DNA of 7,759 bases from Actinomycetota bacterium (lineage in GTDB: Bacteria > Actinomycetota > Actinomycetes > S36-B12 > UBA5976), in NCBI GenBank assembly GCA_009923375.1, contig RFTO01000046.1, forward strand, positions 1 to 7,759. The letters run 5' to 3'. The first letter of the stretch is position 1. Each line of letters begins with the position of its first letter. The notes below the pieces were generated by a model that saw nothing but the letters and a program-made list of their open reading frames with translations, was not told the DNA's origin and searched no databases. Of this stretch, positions 1 to 5,855 are shown piece after piece. The position numbers and the translations under genes were made by a program.

Positions 1-186
1 CCGACAGTGAGAAGTGGCACCCCGACTGGCGAAGCGGCATCAGGGTCGCGTACCGTTAAGCCCTGCTCTTGAAGGCTCATCTCTCCTGAGACTGATTGCT
101 TACCTGACGCACGAACAGATTCGTATACGCACACTGCGGACGCTGCATCCAGCGCTCGCATCCAAGAACGAAGCAAGGCGGACATT
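1..186. other. Spacer upstream of rpmH
   Basis: No complete gene is visible here. In actinobacteria the neighbour on this side is normally dnaA, transcribed away from rpmH, so this is probably part of the dnaA-rpmH spacer; that is inference, since no dnaA coding sequence lies within the window. I see no DnaA-box match. A TATACG element at 124-129 could be a -10 for rpmH, but no -35 sits at normal spacing (TTGCTT at 96-101 is 22 bases away), so I do not call a promoter. An AAGGCGG ribosome-binding site for rpmH lies at 175-181. Confidence 0.5.
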
Positions 187-321
187 GTGAAGCGCACATA
201 CCAACCGAACAACCGTCGTCGGGCCAAGACCCATGGCTTCCGGTTGCGGATGCGCACGCGTGCAGGTCGCGCGGTGTTGGCTCACCGCCGCGCCAAGGGC
301 CGCAGCCGCCTGAGCGTCTGA
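187..321 (+). CDS. rpmH: 50S ribosomal protein L34 (bL34)
   Basis: This 44-residue, very basic protein is bL34, a small structural protein of the large ribosomal subunit. The N-terminus MKRTYQPNNRRRAKTHGF and the C-terminal RRAKGRSRLSV are family hallmarks, and the length is the usual 44-47 residues. The start is GTG at 187, preceded by AAGGCGG at 175-181 with five bases between. The stop is TGA at 319-321. It heads the conserved rpmH-rnpA-yidD-yidC cluster, with 21 bases separating it from rnpA, so co-transcription is expected. The gene is too short for many ORF callers but the identity is secure. Confidence 0.97.
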   Translation: MKRTYQPNNRRRAKTHGFRLRMRTRAGRAVLAHRRAKGRSRLSV

Positions 322-342
322 TTCGCTCGGCGAACACCCGCC

Positions 343-729
343 ATGTTGCCGCGAGCCCACCGGCTCACAAGCGGTGCCGAAATTTCCTCTGTGATCCGCC
401 ACGGGCGGCGTTACCGTATTCCACATGGGACTGTTCACTTGTGGATAACCTCCGAACCTAACGCGGTAAGAGCGGCATTTGTTGTGGGTAAACCTGTGGG
501 TAACTCAGTTGCCCGCAGCACAGTTGCCCGGCGCTTACGTCACGGATTTGCTCCGTTGATCTCCATGACACCGCCTGGTTCGCGCGTAGTCGTGCGCGTA
601 TTCGAAGGCAGCCACGCCCTCTCGTCCACCGAGTGGACCGAACACCTGAGAACTGCCCTCACGGCCATGTCGGCGGTTTTGATGCCGGCGGCGCCTCCAG
701 CTGTCGCTCAGGACGGCGACGGTTCATGA
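343..729 (+). CDS. rnpA: Ribonuclease P protein component
   Basis: RnpA is the protein subunit of RNase P. It binds the 5' leader of pre-tRNA and helps the catalytic RNA (rnpB) cut it. The 128-residue length is normal. The N-terminus MLPRAHRLTSGAEISSVIRHGRR has the usual basic start followed by the 'F/I..V...G.R' helix, and the strand FVVGKPVGNSV (residues 46-56) is the conserved V.K.VGNAV element. The RNR helix reads ARSTVARRLRHGF (57-69). VARRLRH is typical of actinobacteria, but the central R-N-R/R-H-R residues are R-S-T here, a mild divergence. The extension after about residue 110 is rich in Ala and Pro and is probably disordered. The ATG at 343 has only a weak ribosome-binding site. The stop overlaps the yidD start (ATGA at 726-729), implying translational coupling. 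Confidence 0.93.
   Translation: MLPRAHRLTSGAEISSVIRHGRRYRIPHGTVHLWITSEPNAVRAAFVVGKPVGNSVARSTVARRLRHGFAPLISMTPPGSRVVVRVFEGSHALSSTEWTEHLRTALTAMSAVLMPAAPPAVAQDGDGS
440..503 (-). promoter_or_regulatory. Cluster of three DnaA-box-like 9-mers inside rnpA
   Basis: Three 9-mers in the same orientation read on the minus strand as TTATCCACA (440-448, a perfect R1-type box), TTACCCACA (483-491) and TTACCCACA (495-503). The last two each differ from the perfect box at one position. They lie inside rnpA. The later pair falls on the codons for the conserved V-G-K-x-V-G-N motif, so coding constraint could create them by chance. The perfect box falls on codons for L-W-I-T, which is not a conserved RnpA motif. 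DnaA binding is inferred from the consensus and from the position beside the expected dnaA locus. Confidence 0.4.
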
Positions 730-1037
730 ATGGCAAGAAGCTGATCGGCCACACGGTTCGCCTGCCCGCTTATGTGCTGATGGGTCTCATCTGGGTGTAT
801 CAAAAGACTGTCTCACCGATGCTGGGAGATGTGTGTCGCTATTACCCAAGTTGCTCGAAATACGGCTTTGCAGCGATCGGGGTGCATGGGGCAATCAAGG
901 GGACTCTGCTGACTGTCCGTAGAATCTCGCGCTGCACGCCCTTCCACTCAGGTGGACTCGATCCGGTGCCGCGAAAAGGGCGGTGGCGAGTGGAGGAATC
1001 TGAGAATGTCACGGCTTCGGTAACCCCCGCTGCTTAA
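726..1037 (+). CDS. yidD: Membrane protein insertion efficiency factor YidD
   Basis: YidD is a small membrane-associated protein encoded beside yidC that improves insertion of membrane proteins through the Sec/YidC route; its mechanism is not settled. This copy is 103 residues, slightly longer than the common 70-100. The family motifs are intact: an amphipathic N-terminal segment (about residues 13-30), VYQKTVSPMLG (24-34), CRYYPSCSKYG with Cys37 and Cys43, and RCTPFHSGGLDPVP (69-82) with Cys70. The tail after about residue 85 is polar and not conserved. The ATG at 726 overlaps the rnpA stop by four bases (ATGA). In-frame upstream starts back to 633 would lie inside rnpA and give non-family sequence. 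A 106-base gap with no gene follows before yidC. Confidence 0.93.
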   Translation: MNGKKLIGHTVRLPAYVLMGLIWVYQKTVSPMLGDVCRYYPSCSKYGFAAIGVHGAIKGTLLTVRRISRCTPFHSGGLDPVPRKGRWRVEESENVTASVTPAA

Positions 1038-1126
1038 GTGCGCGAGTTGCTGATGCTGAACCGACTGCATGGCCGAAGAGTTTTATTGACGTGGTGTCGC
1101 CTGAGGGTGGCTCACCCCGATCCGAT

Positions 1127-1132
1127 AGGAGA
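1127..1132 (+). promoter_or_regulatory. Ribosome-binding site of yidC
   Basis: AGGAGA lies 11 bases before the GTG at 1144 and 26 bases before the in-frame ATG at 1159. The spacing is a little long for the GTG but far too long for the ATG, so it favours GTG 1144 as the start. Confidence 0.6.
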
Positions 1133-1143
1133 ACGCCCACCTC

Positions 1144-2124
1144 GTGACTGCCAATCCGATGACGTGGCTCTACCCCATTGAATGGGTGGTGTCGTGGATC
1201 CTGCGCATCTTCCACGTGATGTTCTCCGCCGTGCTGGAGCCGACGGCTGGATTGACGTGGGCACTGTCCATCGCAGGACTTGTGGTGATCATCCGCATTG
1301 CGCTGATTCCCTTATTTGTTAAGCAAATCCGCTCAACCCGAAACATGCAGTTGATTCAGCCGCAGGTGCAGGCAATCCAGAAGAAGTACGCCGGCGATCG
1401 CGAGCGCCAGAGCCAAGAGCTGATGAAGCTCTACAAGGACACCGGCACGAACCCGCTGTCGTCATGCTTGCCGATTTTGGCGCAATCGCCAATCTTCTTG
1501 GCCTTGTTCCGTGTGCTGAGCCACATTGCTAGCCAGGTGACTCCACCGGGTTTCACTGCTGCATTAACAAAGAGCGCGCACGATGCGACTCTCTTCGGGG
1601 TCCCGCTGTACGGAACATTCACTCACGCCGACCGCACCCCTCACCCGGGTCCGACGCAGGCACTGACACTCGTGCTCATCATCTTGATGTCGGCCACCAC
1701 TTTCATTACCCAACGACAGCTGATCGCCAAGAACGTCGCTGCGGACAACCCGATGGTGCGCCAGCAGAAAATCATGCTGTACGTGTTCCCCATCATTTTC
1801 GCCATCTCGGGCATCAACTTCCCGATTGGTGTGCTGCTCTACTGGTTCACCACGAACCTGTGGACCATGGGCCAGCAGTTCTGGGTGATCCGCAACAGCC
1901 CCCAGCCCGATACCCCCGCACATGCAGCGATGCTCGAGCGCAAGGCACGCAAGGCAGGTAAGGGTAAATTCTCCGTGCCCGGGCCGACCCCCGAACAGCC
2001 GGCGGTGCCTGAAACCCAGATCGTTCGCAACCAACCGAAGCGCTCCTCACGCGAGGCACGCCGCGGAGGCGCAAGTAAGCCCAAGCCGACACCCGAGTCG
2101 GGCTCCAACTCTAACGAGGAATAA
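1144..2124 (+). CDS. yidC: Membrane protein insertase YidC (Oxa1/Alb3 family)
   Basis: YidC inserts and folds membrane proteins, alone or with SecYEG. At 326 residues, with no large periplasmic P1 domain, it is the Gram-positive/actinobacterial form. Visible parts are an N-terminal hydrophobic segment (about 13-31), TM (about 36-58) with VVIIRIALIPLF carrying Arg51, which fits the conserved groove arginine, a cytoplasmic coiled-coil hairpin (about 62-100, QPQVQAIQKKYAGDRE), the NPLSSCLPILAQSPIF segment (103-118), a TM around 172-189, and a final hydrophobic region (209-245) with YVFPIIFA and NFPIGVLLYWFTTNLW. The C-terminal tail after 250 is basic and Pro/Ser-rich, as expected for ribosome contact. 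Start GTG 1144 is chosen for the AGGAGA site. jag begins three bases after the stop. Confidence 0.95.
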   Translation: MTANPMTWLYPIEWVVSWILRIFHVMFSAVLEPTAGLTWALSIAGLVVIIRIALIPLFVKQIRSTRNMQLIQPQVQAIQKKYAGDRERQSQELMKLYKDTGTNPLSSCLPILAQSPIFLALFRVLSHIASQVTPPGFTAALTKSAHDATLFGVPLYGTFTHADRTPHPGPTQALTLVLIILMSATTFITQRQLIAKNVAADNPMVRQQKIMLYVFPIIFAISGINFPIGVLLYWFTTNLWTMGQQFWVIRNSPQPDTPAHAAMLERKARKAGKGKFSVPGPTPEQPAVPETQIVRNQPKRSSREARRGGASKPKPTPESGSNSNEE

Positions 2125-2127
2125 GAC

Positions 2128-2676
2128 ATGACTGACATTCCAGACATTGTGTACTCAGATGACGATATTGTGGCGGTGGATCTTGCTGCTGATGACAAGA
2201 AGCCGACGAAGGCTGCTGATCTTGTCGCTGAGGGAGATATCGCGGCCGATTACCTCGAAGGTCTGCTCGACATCATGGACCGCGATGGCGACCTGGACAT
2301 GGACGTGGAAAGCAACCGCGCGCGCGTCAGCATCGTGGGCGATGACTTAGAGGACCTCGTTGGCGCCGATGGTGATGTACTCGATGCCTTGCAGGAACTG
2401 ACCCGTCTAGCTGTCACCCGCGAGACGGGTAACCGTTCGCGCTTAATGCTTGACATTGCTGGGTATCGCGAAGGCGAGCGCAAGCTCCTGGTCGTGTTGG
2501 CCGATGAGGTTGGCGAGCGGGTCAAGACCAGCGGCGAACCTGAGAAGCTGCACCCGATGAATGCCTTTGAGCGCAAGATCGTTCACGATCGCGTTGGGGA
2601 GTTGGGGCTGCGCAGCGAGTCTGAGGGCGAGGAGCCGAACCGCTGCATCGTCGTGCACCCGGTCGCAGCTGAGTGA
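2128..2676 (+). CDS. khpB: RNA-binding protein Jag/KhpB (KH-R3H)
   Basis: This is the single-strand nucleic-acid-binding protein Jag (KhpB), usually found right after yidC and linked in other bacteria to post-transcriptional control of cell elongation and division. The protein is 182 residues. The first 40 or so are acidic and low in complexity (SDDDIVAVDLAADDKK). A KH-II domain spans about 45-120, including the GADGDVLDALQELTRLAV stretch. An R3H domain spans about 122-180, with the R-x-x-x-H signature in FERKIVHDRV and the SESEGEEPNRCIVVHP end typical of actinobacterial Jag. There is no separate Jag_N domain, as usual in this phylum. GAGGA at 2116-2120 lies seven bases before ATG 2128. The gene is in operon with yidC. 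The gene is also called jag. Confidence 0.93.
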   Translation: MTDIPDIVYSDDDIVAVDLAADDKKPTKAADLVAEGDIAADYLEGLLDIMDRDGDLDMDVESNRARVSIVGDDLEDLVGADGDVLDALQELTRLAVTRETGNRSRLMLDIAGYREGERKLLVVLADEVGERVKTSGEPEKLHPMNAFERKIVHDRVGELGLRSESEGEEPNRCIVVHPVAAE

Positions 2677-2698
2677 CTGAGCCCGTACTTGAGTTGAT

Positions 2699-2714
2699 TG
2701 TTCTACGTGGAACA
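2699..2714. promoter_or_regulatory. parS site 1 (one mismatch), upstream of rsmG
   Basis: TGTTCTACGTGGAACA is a 16-base near-palindrome differing at one position from the perfect site at 3533-3548. It matches the ParB-binding parS consensus (a TGTTTCACGTGAAACA-type 16-mer; the GGAAC half is common in actinobacteria). It lies 22 bases after the jag stop and just before the small ORF, so ParB bound here could load onto the origin region and perhaps influence rsmG-parA-parB transcription; the regulatory role is inference. Confidence 0.85.
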
Positions 2715-2718
2715 TTCC

Positions 2719-2874
2719 ATGACTGAGCCACCTGCGAATACGGGTGATGGTGCGAACGACGCCGATGTCACGCGGGCTGACAGTCCAGCCGAGTTGGCCA
2801 CCGTCATGCAGAGTTCAAAGAATATGGTGGCGGAGTCGTTTTGGCAGTCGTATGAGTGCACATCCCGTGGGTGA
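2719..2874 (+). CDS. Possible small ORF (51 codons) overlapping the rsmG start
   Basis: An ATG four bases after parS site 1 opens a 51-codon frame beginning MTEPPANTGDGANDADVTRA and ending SYECTSRG. I recognise no family. The composition is plausible for a protein (acidic N-terminal half, no Arg/Trp excess), unlike the same stretch in the rsmG frame. No good ribosome-binding site precedes it. It overlaps the rsmG ATG (2852) by 23 bases. rsmG itself has no clear ribosome-binding site, so translation of this frame could couple to rsmG by termination and reinitiation. Alternatives are a non-coding leader or chance. Confidence 0.3.
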   Translation: MTEPPANTGDGANDADVTRADSPAELATVMQSSKNMVAESFWQSYECTSRG

Positions 2875-3511
2875 ACAAACGCTAGGGGATATCCCTGTTG
2901 AGTTGGCGTCGGCGTATCCCGATGCGGTGACCGGACTGACTGCGTATGCGGAGCTACTCGCGACTGATGGCGTGGTTCGGGGAATCCTTGGTCCGCGTGA
3001 GGTCCCGCGGATATGGGAGCGGCATATCGGAAACTGCGCAGTGCTGGAGCAAGAGATTGCGTTTGGCGCGCACGTCGTGGATGTTGGCTCTGGGGCTGGG
3101 CTGCCAGGAGTGGTGCTTGCGATGGTTCGCCCCGACTTGAAGGTGACCCTGGTTGAACCACTTCTGCGCCGTACGATCTTCTTGAACGAGGTGGTCGAGG
3201 CGCTCCAGCTGGACGGCCGCGTGGAGGTGCTGCGCGGAAGGGCTGAGGACTTCGCTGGAAAAGTTGTGGGCGATGTTGTGACCTCGCGGGCAGTGGCCGC
3301 GCTGGACCAGCTCATCGCCTGGTCGTGGCCGCTGATTCGCCCGGGCGGTCGGATGGTCGTACTCAAGGGTGTCACCGCGCCCGATGAAGTGTTGGCCGCT
3401 GAACCGGCGCTGGCAAAACGGGGTGCTGGTGCCGCGCGTCTCATTATCATTGATTATGCAGGTACTCAGGCAACCTTAGTTGCCATCAACCGCCCAAAGC
3501 GACAAGGATGA
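2852..3511 (+). CDS. rsmG: 16S rRNA (guanine(527)-N(7))-methyltransferase RsmG
   Basis: RsmG (GidB) uses S-adenosylmethionine to make m7G527 in 16S rRNA; in several bacteria its loss gives low-level streptomycin resistance. The 219 residues cover the family. An N-terminal helical region holds AYAELLATDGVVRGILGPREVPRIWERHIGNC (31-62), with the G-P-R-E..R.W.RH signature. The SAM-binding loop VVDVGSGAGLPGVVLA is at 75-90, acidic E102 in VTLVEP is the ribose-binding position, and VVTSRAVA (142-149) and MVVLKG (168-173) close the fold. ATG 2852 is preferred; the in-frame GTG at 2744 would add about 36 Arg/Trp/Ser-rich residues unlike any RsmG. The stop is followed by only four bases before parA, and the parA ribosome-binding site overlaps the rsmG end. 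Confidence 0.93.
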   Translation: MSAHPVGEQTLGDIPVELASAYPDAVTGLTAYAELLATDGVVRGILGPREVPRIWERHIGNCAVLEQEIAFGAHVVDVGSGAGLPGVVLAMVRPDLKVTLVEPLLRRTIFLNEVVEALQLDGRVEVLRGRAEDFAGKVVGDVVTSRAVAALDQLIAWSWPLIRPGGRMVVLKGVTAPDEVLAAEPALAKRGAGAARLIIIDYAGTQATLVAINRPKRQG

Positions 3512-3515
3512 GCCA

Positions 3516-4478
3516 GTGACCTCAACTCCCGATGTTCCACGTGGAACATTCACCCATGAATCTGTTAGCGAGGTCTCAGCTGCGAGCATTCCCCGGCAAC
3601 CGTTCGCGACAAGTTCCCCACTCCTTGAAGCAGTAACCACCGCCATCAATCTGAAATCTGGGCAGCTGCGCCTGCCCAAGCCAGGTCGACCCAGGGTGTT
3701 GTGCGTTGCCAATCAAAAGGGTGGCGTCGGAAAAACCACAACCACAGTGAACATTGCTGCCGCGTTGGCCTACGGTGGGTTGCGCGTCCTGGTCATCGAT
3801 TTGGACCCCCAGGGGAATGCGTCCACAGCCTTTTCCGTGCCCCACCACGCGGGCAGTATGGGGTCGTATGAAGTGGTTGTGGATCAAACCCCGATTGCCG
3901 ATGTGGTGCAGGACACCAGTATCCCCGGTTTGTTGTGTGTGGCTGCCACGCTTGACCTTGCCGGCGCGGAGACCGAACTCGTTTCAGCGGTGGCCCGAGA
4001 GCAGCGGCTGCGCAAAGCAGTCCAGACCTATCTCGAGTTGTGTGCGGCTGCAGGAGAGCCGTTGGACTATGTGCTGATCGACTGCCCACCAAGCCTGGGC
4101 CTGCTCACGGTCAATGCCCTCACCTGCGCGGAGCAGGTACTGCTGCCGATTCAATGCGAGTTCTATGCCCTCGAAGGTGTCAGCCAGTTGCTCAAGATTG
4201 TGGATTTGGTGGGTCGCGAGCTCAATCCAGGGCTTGTGGTGGGTCACATCTTGTTGACGATGTATGACTCGAGGACGCGACTTTCGCAGCAAGTGGCTGA
4301 GGATGTACGGACGCACTTCGGGGCGAAGGTCATCACGGAGGCGGTGCCACGGTCTGTGCGAGTGAGTGAGGCGCCTTCGTTCGGGCAGACGGTTGTGGAT
4401 TATGACCCAGGATCGTCAGGGTCTCGGGCGTATATCGAAGCGGCTCGGGAACTGGCTGAGCGACTGGCCGCGCAATGA
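3516..4478 (+). CDS. parA: Chromosome-partitioning ATPase ParA (Soj)
   Basis: ParA is a Walker-type ATPase that binds DNA nonspecifically and moves ParB-parS complexes to segregate the replicated origin. The 320-residue protein has the deviant Walker A KGGVGKTTT (68-76, signature Lys plus P-loop Lys), the A' motif VLVIDLDPQGN (91-101), Walker B YVLIDCPPSLG (185-195), the PIQCEFYALEG segment (211-221) and the C-terminal RVSEAPSFGQTV motif of chromosomal ParA. GTG 3516 is chosen: AAGGA at 3504-3508 is seven bases upstream and the start sits four bases after the rsmG stop. TTG 3480 would lie wholly inside rsmG. The roughly 60-residue N-terminal extension before the ATPase core is common in actinobacteria and here contains a parS site. 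parB follows after a short gap. Confidence 0.96.
   Translation: MTSTPDVPRGTFTHESVSEVSAASIPRQPFATSSPLLEAVTTAINLKSGQLRLPKPGRPRVLCVANQKGGVGKTTTTVNIAAALAYGGLRVLVIDLDPQGNASTAFSVPHHAGSMGSYEVVVDQTPIADVVQDTSIPGLLCVAATLDLAGAETELVSAVAREQRLRKAVQTYLELCAAAGEPLDYVLIDCPPSLGLLTVNALTCAEQVLLPIQCEFYALEGVSQLLKIVDLVGRELNPGLVVGHILLTMYDSRTRLSQQVAEDVRTHFGAKVITEAVPRSVRVSEAPSFGQTVVDYDPGSSGSRAYIEAARELAERLAAQ
3533..3548. promoter_or_regulatory. parS site 2, perfect 16-bp palindrome inside parA
   Basis: TGTTCCACGTGGAACA equals its own reverse complement and matches the actinobacterial parS consensus. It lies in codons 6-11 of parA and encodes D-V-P-R-G-T, so the ParA N-terminus accommodates the site. It is 834 bases from site 1. 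Its presence in the 5' coding region suggests ParB nucleation at its own operon and possible autoregulation; the second point is inference. Confidence 0.93.
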
Positions 4479-4518
4479 ATATTATCTCTGGGGATAGTTT
4501 TCCGCATAGCCCCACAGG

Positions 4519-4527
4519 TTATCCACA
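4519..4527 (+). promoter_or_regulatory. Perfect DnaA-box match between parA and parB
   Basis: TTATCCACA is an exact match to the high-affinity R1-type DnaA box and sits in the short non-coding gap between parA and parB. A poor inverted partner, TGGGGATAG (4489-4497, two mismatches to TGTGGATAA), lies 21 bases upstream. ATAGTT and AACTAT flank the perfect box as an inverted repeat. A DnaA site here could link initiator level to parB expression or titrate DnaA; binding is not demonstrated by sequence alone. Confidence 0.5.
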
Positions 4528-4586
4528 GGAACTATCAGATATTTCAGACATTTCAACAGGCTTGACGAATGAGAGTGGGGTGGCCT

Positions 4587-5510
4587 ATGGCAACCACATC
4601 GGGTAGTCGTGGTGGGCTCGGACGCGGATTGGGTTCGCTGTTGGCGAACACCTCCGTTGATATGCCGCATCAAGGCAATGACAGTGCATCTACAGTGAGC
4701 CAGTCGGGTGATGTGCCAGGTCGATTTGCGGAATTGCCAATCGAGGCCATTGCGCCGAATCCGCGCCAGCCTCGCGATGTGTTTGACCCTGAAGCGCTGG
4801 AAGAACTCGTCCACAGTATCAAAGAGATTGGTTTGATGCAGCCGGTTGTTGTACGACCCGTTGGTAACGACCGTTTCGAGTTGGTTGCTGGCGAGCGGCG
4901 GCTGCGAGCATCGAAGATTGCGGGACTATTAACTATCCCGGCCATCATTCGTCACACTGCAGATGCTGATTTGTTGCGGGAGGCATTGCTTGAAAACTTG
5001 CACCGCGCAAATTTGAATGTGATTGAAGAGGCTGCGGCGTATCAGCAGTTGCTTGATGATTTCTCGTGCACACAAGAAGAGCTGGCCACCCGAATTGGCC
5101 GCTCGCGACCGCAGGTGACGAACACTTTGCGAATGTTGAAGTTGCCGGCGGGCGTGCAGAAGCGTGTGGCCGCTGGGGTGTTGAGTGCTGGTCACGCGAA
5201 GGCGTTGGCGGGCGTTACTGATGCAGCAGTGGTGGAAGTGTTGGCATTGCGTGTGGTCGCACACGGTTTGAGTGTGCGAGCGCTGGAGGAAATGATTGCT
5301 GTTGGTGGTGTGGGTGGGAGTGCTCGCAAGAAGCAGCGAGCAGCTAAGCCGACGACAACAGATTTTCCTGAGGTGGCAGAACGACTAGCGGATGCGTTGG
5401 ATACTCGTGTCAGCATTCAGAGACCAAAGGGAAGCAAACCGGGCGTCATCGCCATCGAGTTTGCTGATGCAGAGGATTTGGCAAGGTTGGCCGCGCAGTT
5501 GCGCAGTTGA
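4587..5510 (+). CDS. parB: Chromosome-partitioning CTPase ParB (Spo0J/Noc family)
   Basis: ParB binds parS, clamps and slides on DNA using CTP, and stimulates ParA. Starting at ATG 4587 the protein is 307 residues and begins MATTSGSRGGLGRGLGSLL, the normal 'GLGRGL' N-terminus that contacts ParA. Next come the CTP-binding N-domain with PNPRQPR (57-63), GERRLRAS (102-109) and ALLENLHRANLNVIEEA (133-149), the helix-turn-helix with TQEELATRIGRSRPQVTNTLRML (162-184), a basic linker (about 245-257), and the C-terminal dimerisation domain (about 258-307, DFPEVAERLADAL...FADAEDLARL). An in-frame ATG at 4569 would add MRVGWP; each start has a weak purine-rich site upstream. The 5111-5208 part is duplicated downstream. 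The gene looks intact and functional. Confidence 0.95.
   Translation: MATTSGSRGGLGRGLGSLLANTSVDMPHQGNDSASTVSQSGDVPGRFAELPIEAIAPNPRQPRDVFDPEALEELVHSIKEIGLMQPVVVRPVGNDRFELVAGERRLRASKIAGLLTIPAIIRHTADADLLREALLENLHRANLNVIEEAAAYQQLLDDFSCTQEELATRIGRSRPQVTNTLRMLKLPAGVQKRVAAGVLSAGHAKALAGVTDAAVVEVLALRVVAHGLSVRALEEMIAVGGVGGSARKKQRAAKPTTTDFPEVAERLADALDTRVSIQRPKGSKPGVIAIEFADAEDLARLAAQLRS
5111..5208 (+). repeat. Direct repeat, copy A (inside parB)
   Basis: This 98-base segment of parB recurs at 5531-5628 at a constant offset of 420 bases. By eye 89 of 98 positions match, with a core of 58 identical bases at 5134-5191. It encodes the end of the helix-turn-helix region, TNTLRMLKLPAGVQKRV and on to the KALAG motif. 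Confidence 0.93.
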
Positions 5511-5519
5511 TCGTGCCGG

Positions 5520-5850
5520 TGCTTCCGCACGCAGGTGAGAAGCATTTTGCGGTTGTTGAAGTTGCCGGCGGGCGTGCAGAAGCGTGTGGCCGCTGGGGTG
5601 TTGAGTGCTGGCCGCGCGAAGGCGTTGACCGGGGTTGTTTCGGCCAGAGAGGGATGCTACTCGAGGAAGGTTGGACGCGTTTCAGCCACGGGGTGTCTGC
5701 GAACCCGCGGTGTCTCCGACTATCCAGAAGTAGCCCAAGGAGTGTCAGAGGCCCTCAAAACCCGGGTGGAAAATGCAAAATTGAAGAAAACCGAGCCTGG
5801 CGCTATCAGCATCTAGTTTGCAGATACCGAGGATCTGACGTGCACATTTG
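5520..5850 (+). pseudogene. Degenerate duplicate of the 3' part of parB
   Basis: Directly after the intact parB stop, a second copy of its C-terminal half can be followed in the same reading phase. It starts with QVRSILRLLKLPAGVQKRV (5532 on), matching parB QVTNTLRMLKLPAGVQKRV, then LSAGRAKALTGV. A poorly alignable stretch follows (about 5630-5717) where the copy has lost a net 63 bases. From 5718 the tail DYPEVAQGVSEALKTRV...PGAISI matches parB DFPEVAERLADALDTRV...PGVIAI at about 21 of 40 residues. The codon matching a parB Glu is TAG (5814-5816), and FADTEDL continues after it in frame. No N-domain or own start is present; a GTG at 5535 could open a 93-codon frame, but that peptide would lack the CTP-binding domain. 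It is a non-functional remnant of parB from duplication or from a diverged donor. Confidence 0.85.
5531..5628 (+). repeat. Direct repeat, copy B (in the parB remnant)
   Basis: This is the downstream partner of 5111-5208. The 58-base identical core is at 5554-5611. Identity falls sharply on both sides of the core, so the copy is a mosaic of one very similar and one diverged part. Confidence 0.93.
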
Positions 5851-5855
5851 CACTT

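Noticed and set aside
1..186. oriC within the upstream spacer
   Set aside because: No DnaA-box matches or AT-rich unwinding stretch are visible here; oriC is more likely beyond the window beside dnaA/dnaN.
1208..1223. parS-like sequence in yidC (TCTTCCACGTGATGTT)
   Set aside because: Only one half matches; about six of 16 positions differ from parS.
1564..2034. Long minus-strand frame opposite yidC
   Set aside because: It is antisense to well-supported YidC coding sequence, with a His/Arg-rich shadow composition and no recognisable motif.
2744..2851. N-terminal extension of rsmG from GTG 2744
   Set aside because: The extra residues are rich in Arg, Trp and Ser and unlike RsmG, and a different frame is open across the same stretch. 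ATG 2852 gives a family-length protein.
2815..3450. 211-codon minus-strand frame opposite rsmG
   Set aside because: The Ser/Thr/Arg-rich translation mirrors rsmG codons; rsmG on the plus strand has all its family motifs.
3480..3515. TTG 3480 as the parA start
   Set aside because: It lies inside rsmG, with no ribosome-binding site. GTG 3516 has AAGGA at proper spacing.
4562..4591. Promoter TTGACG-N18-TATGGC at the parB start
   Set aside because: The -10 is poor and would put transcription downstream of both candidate parB starts.
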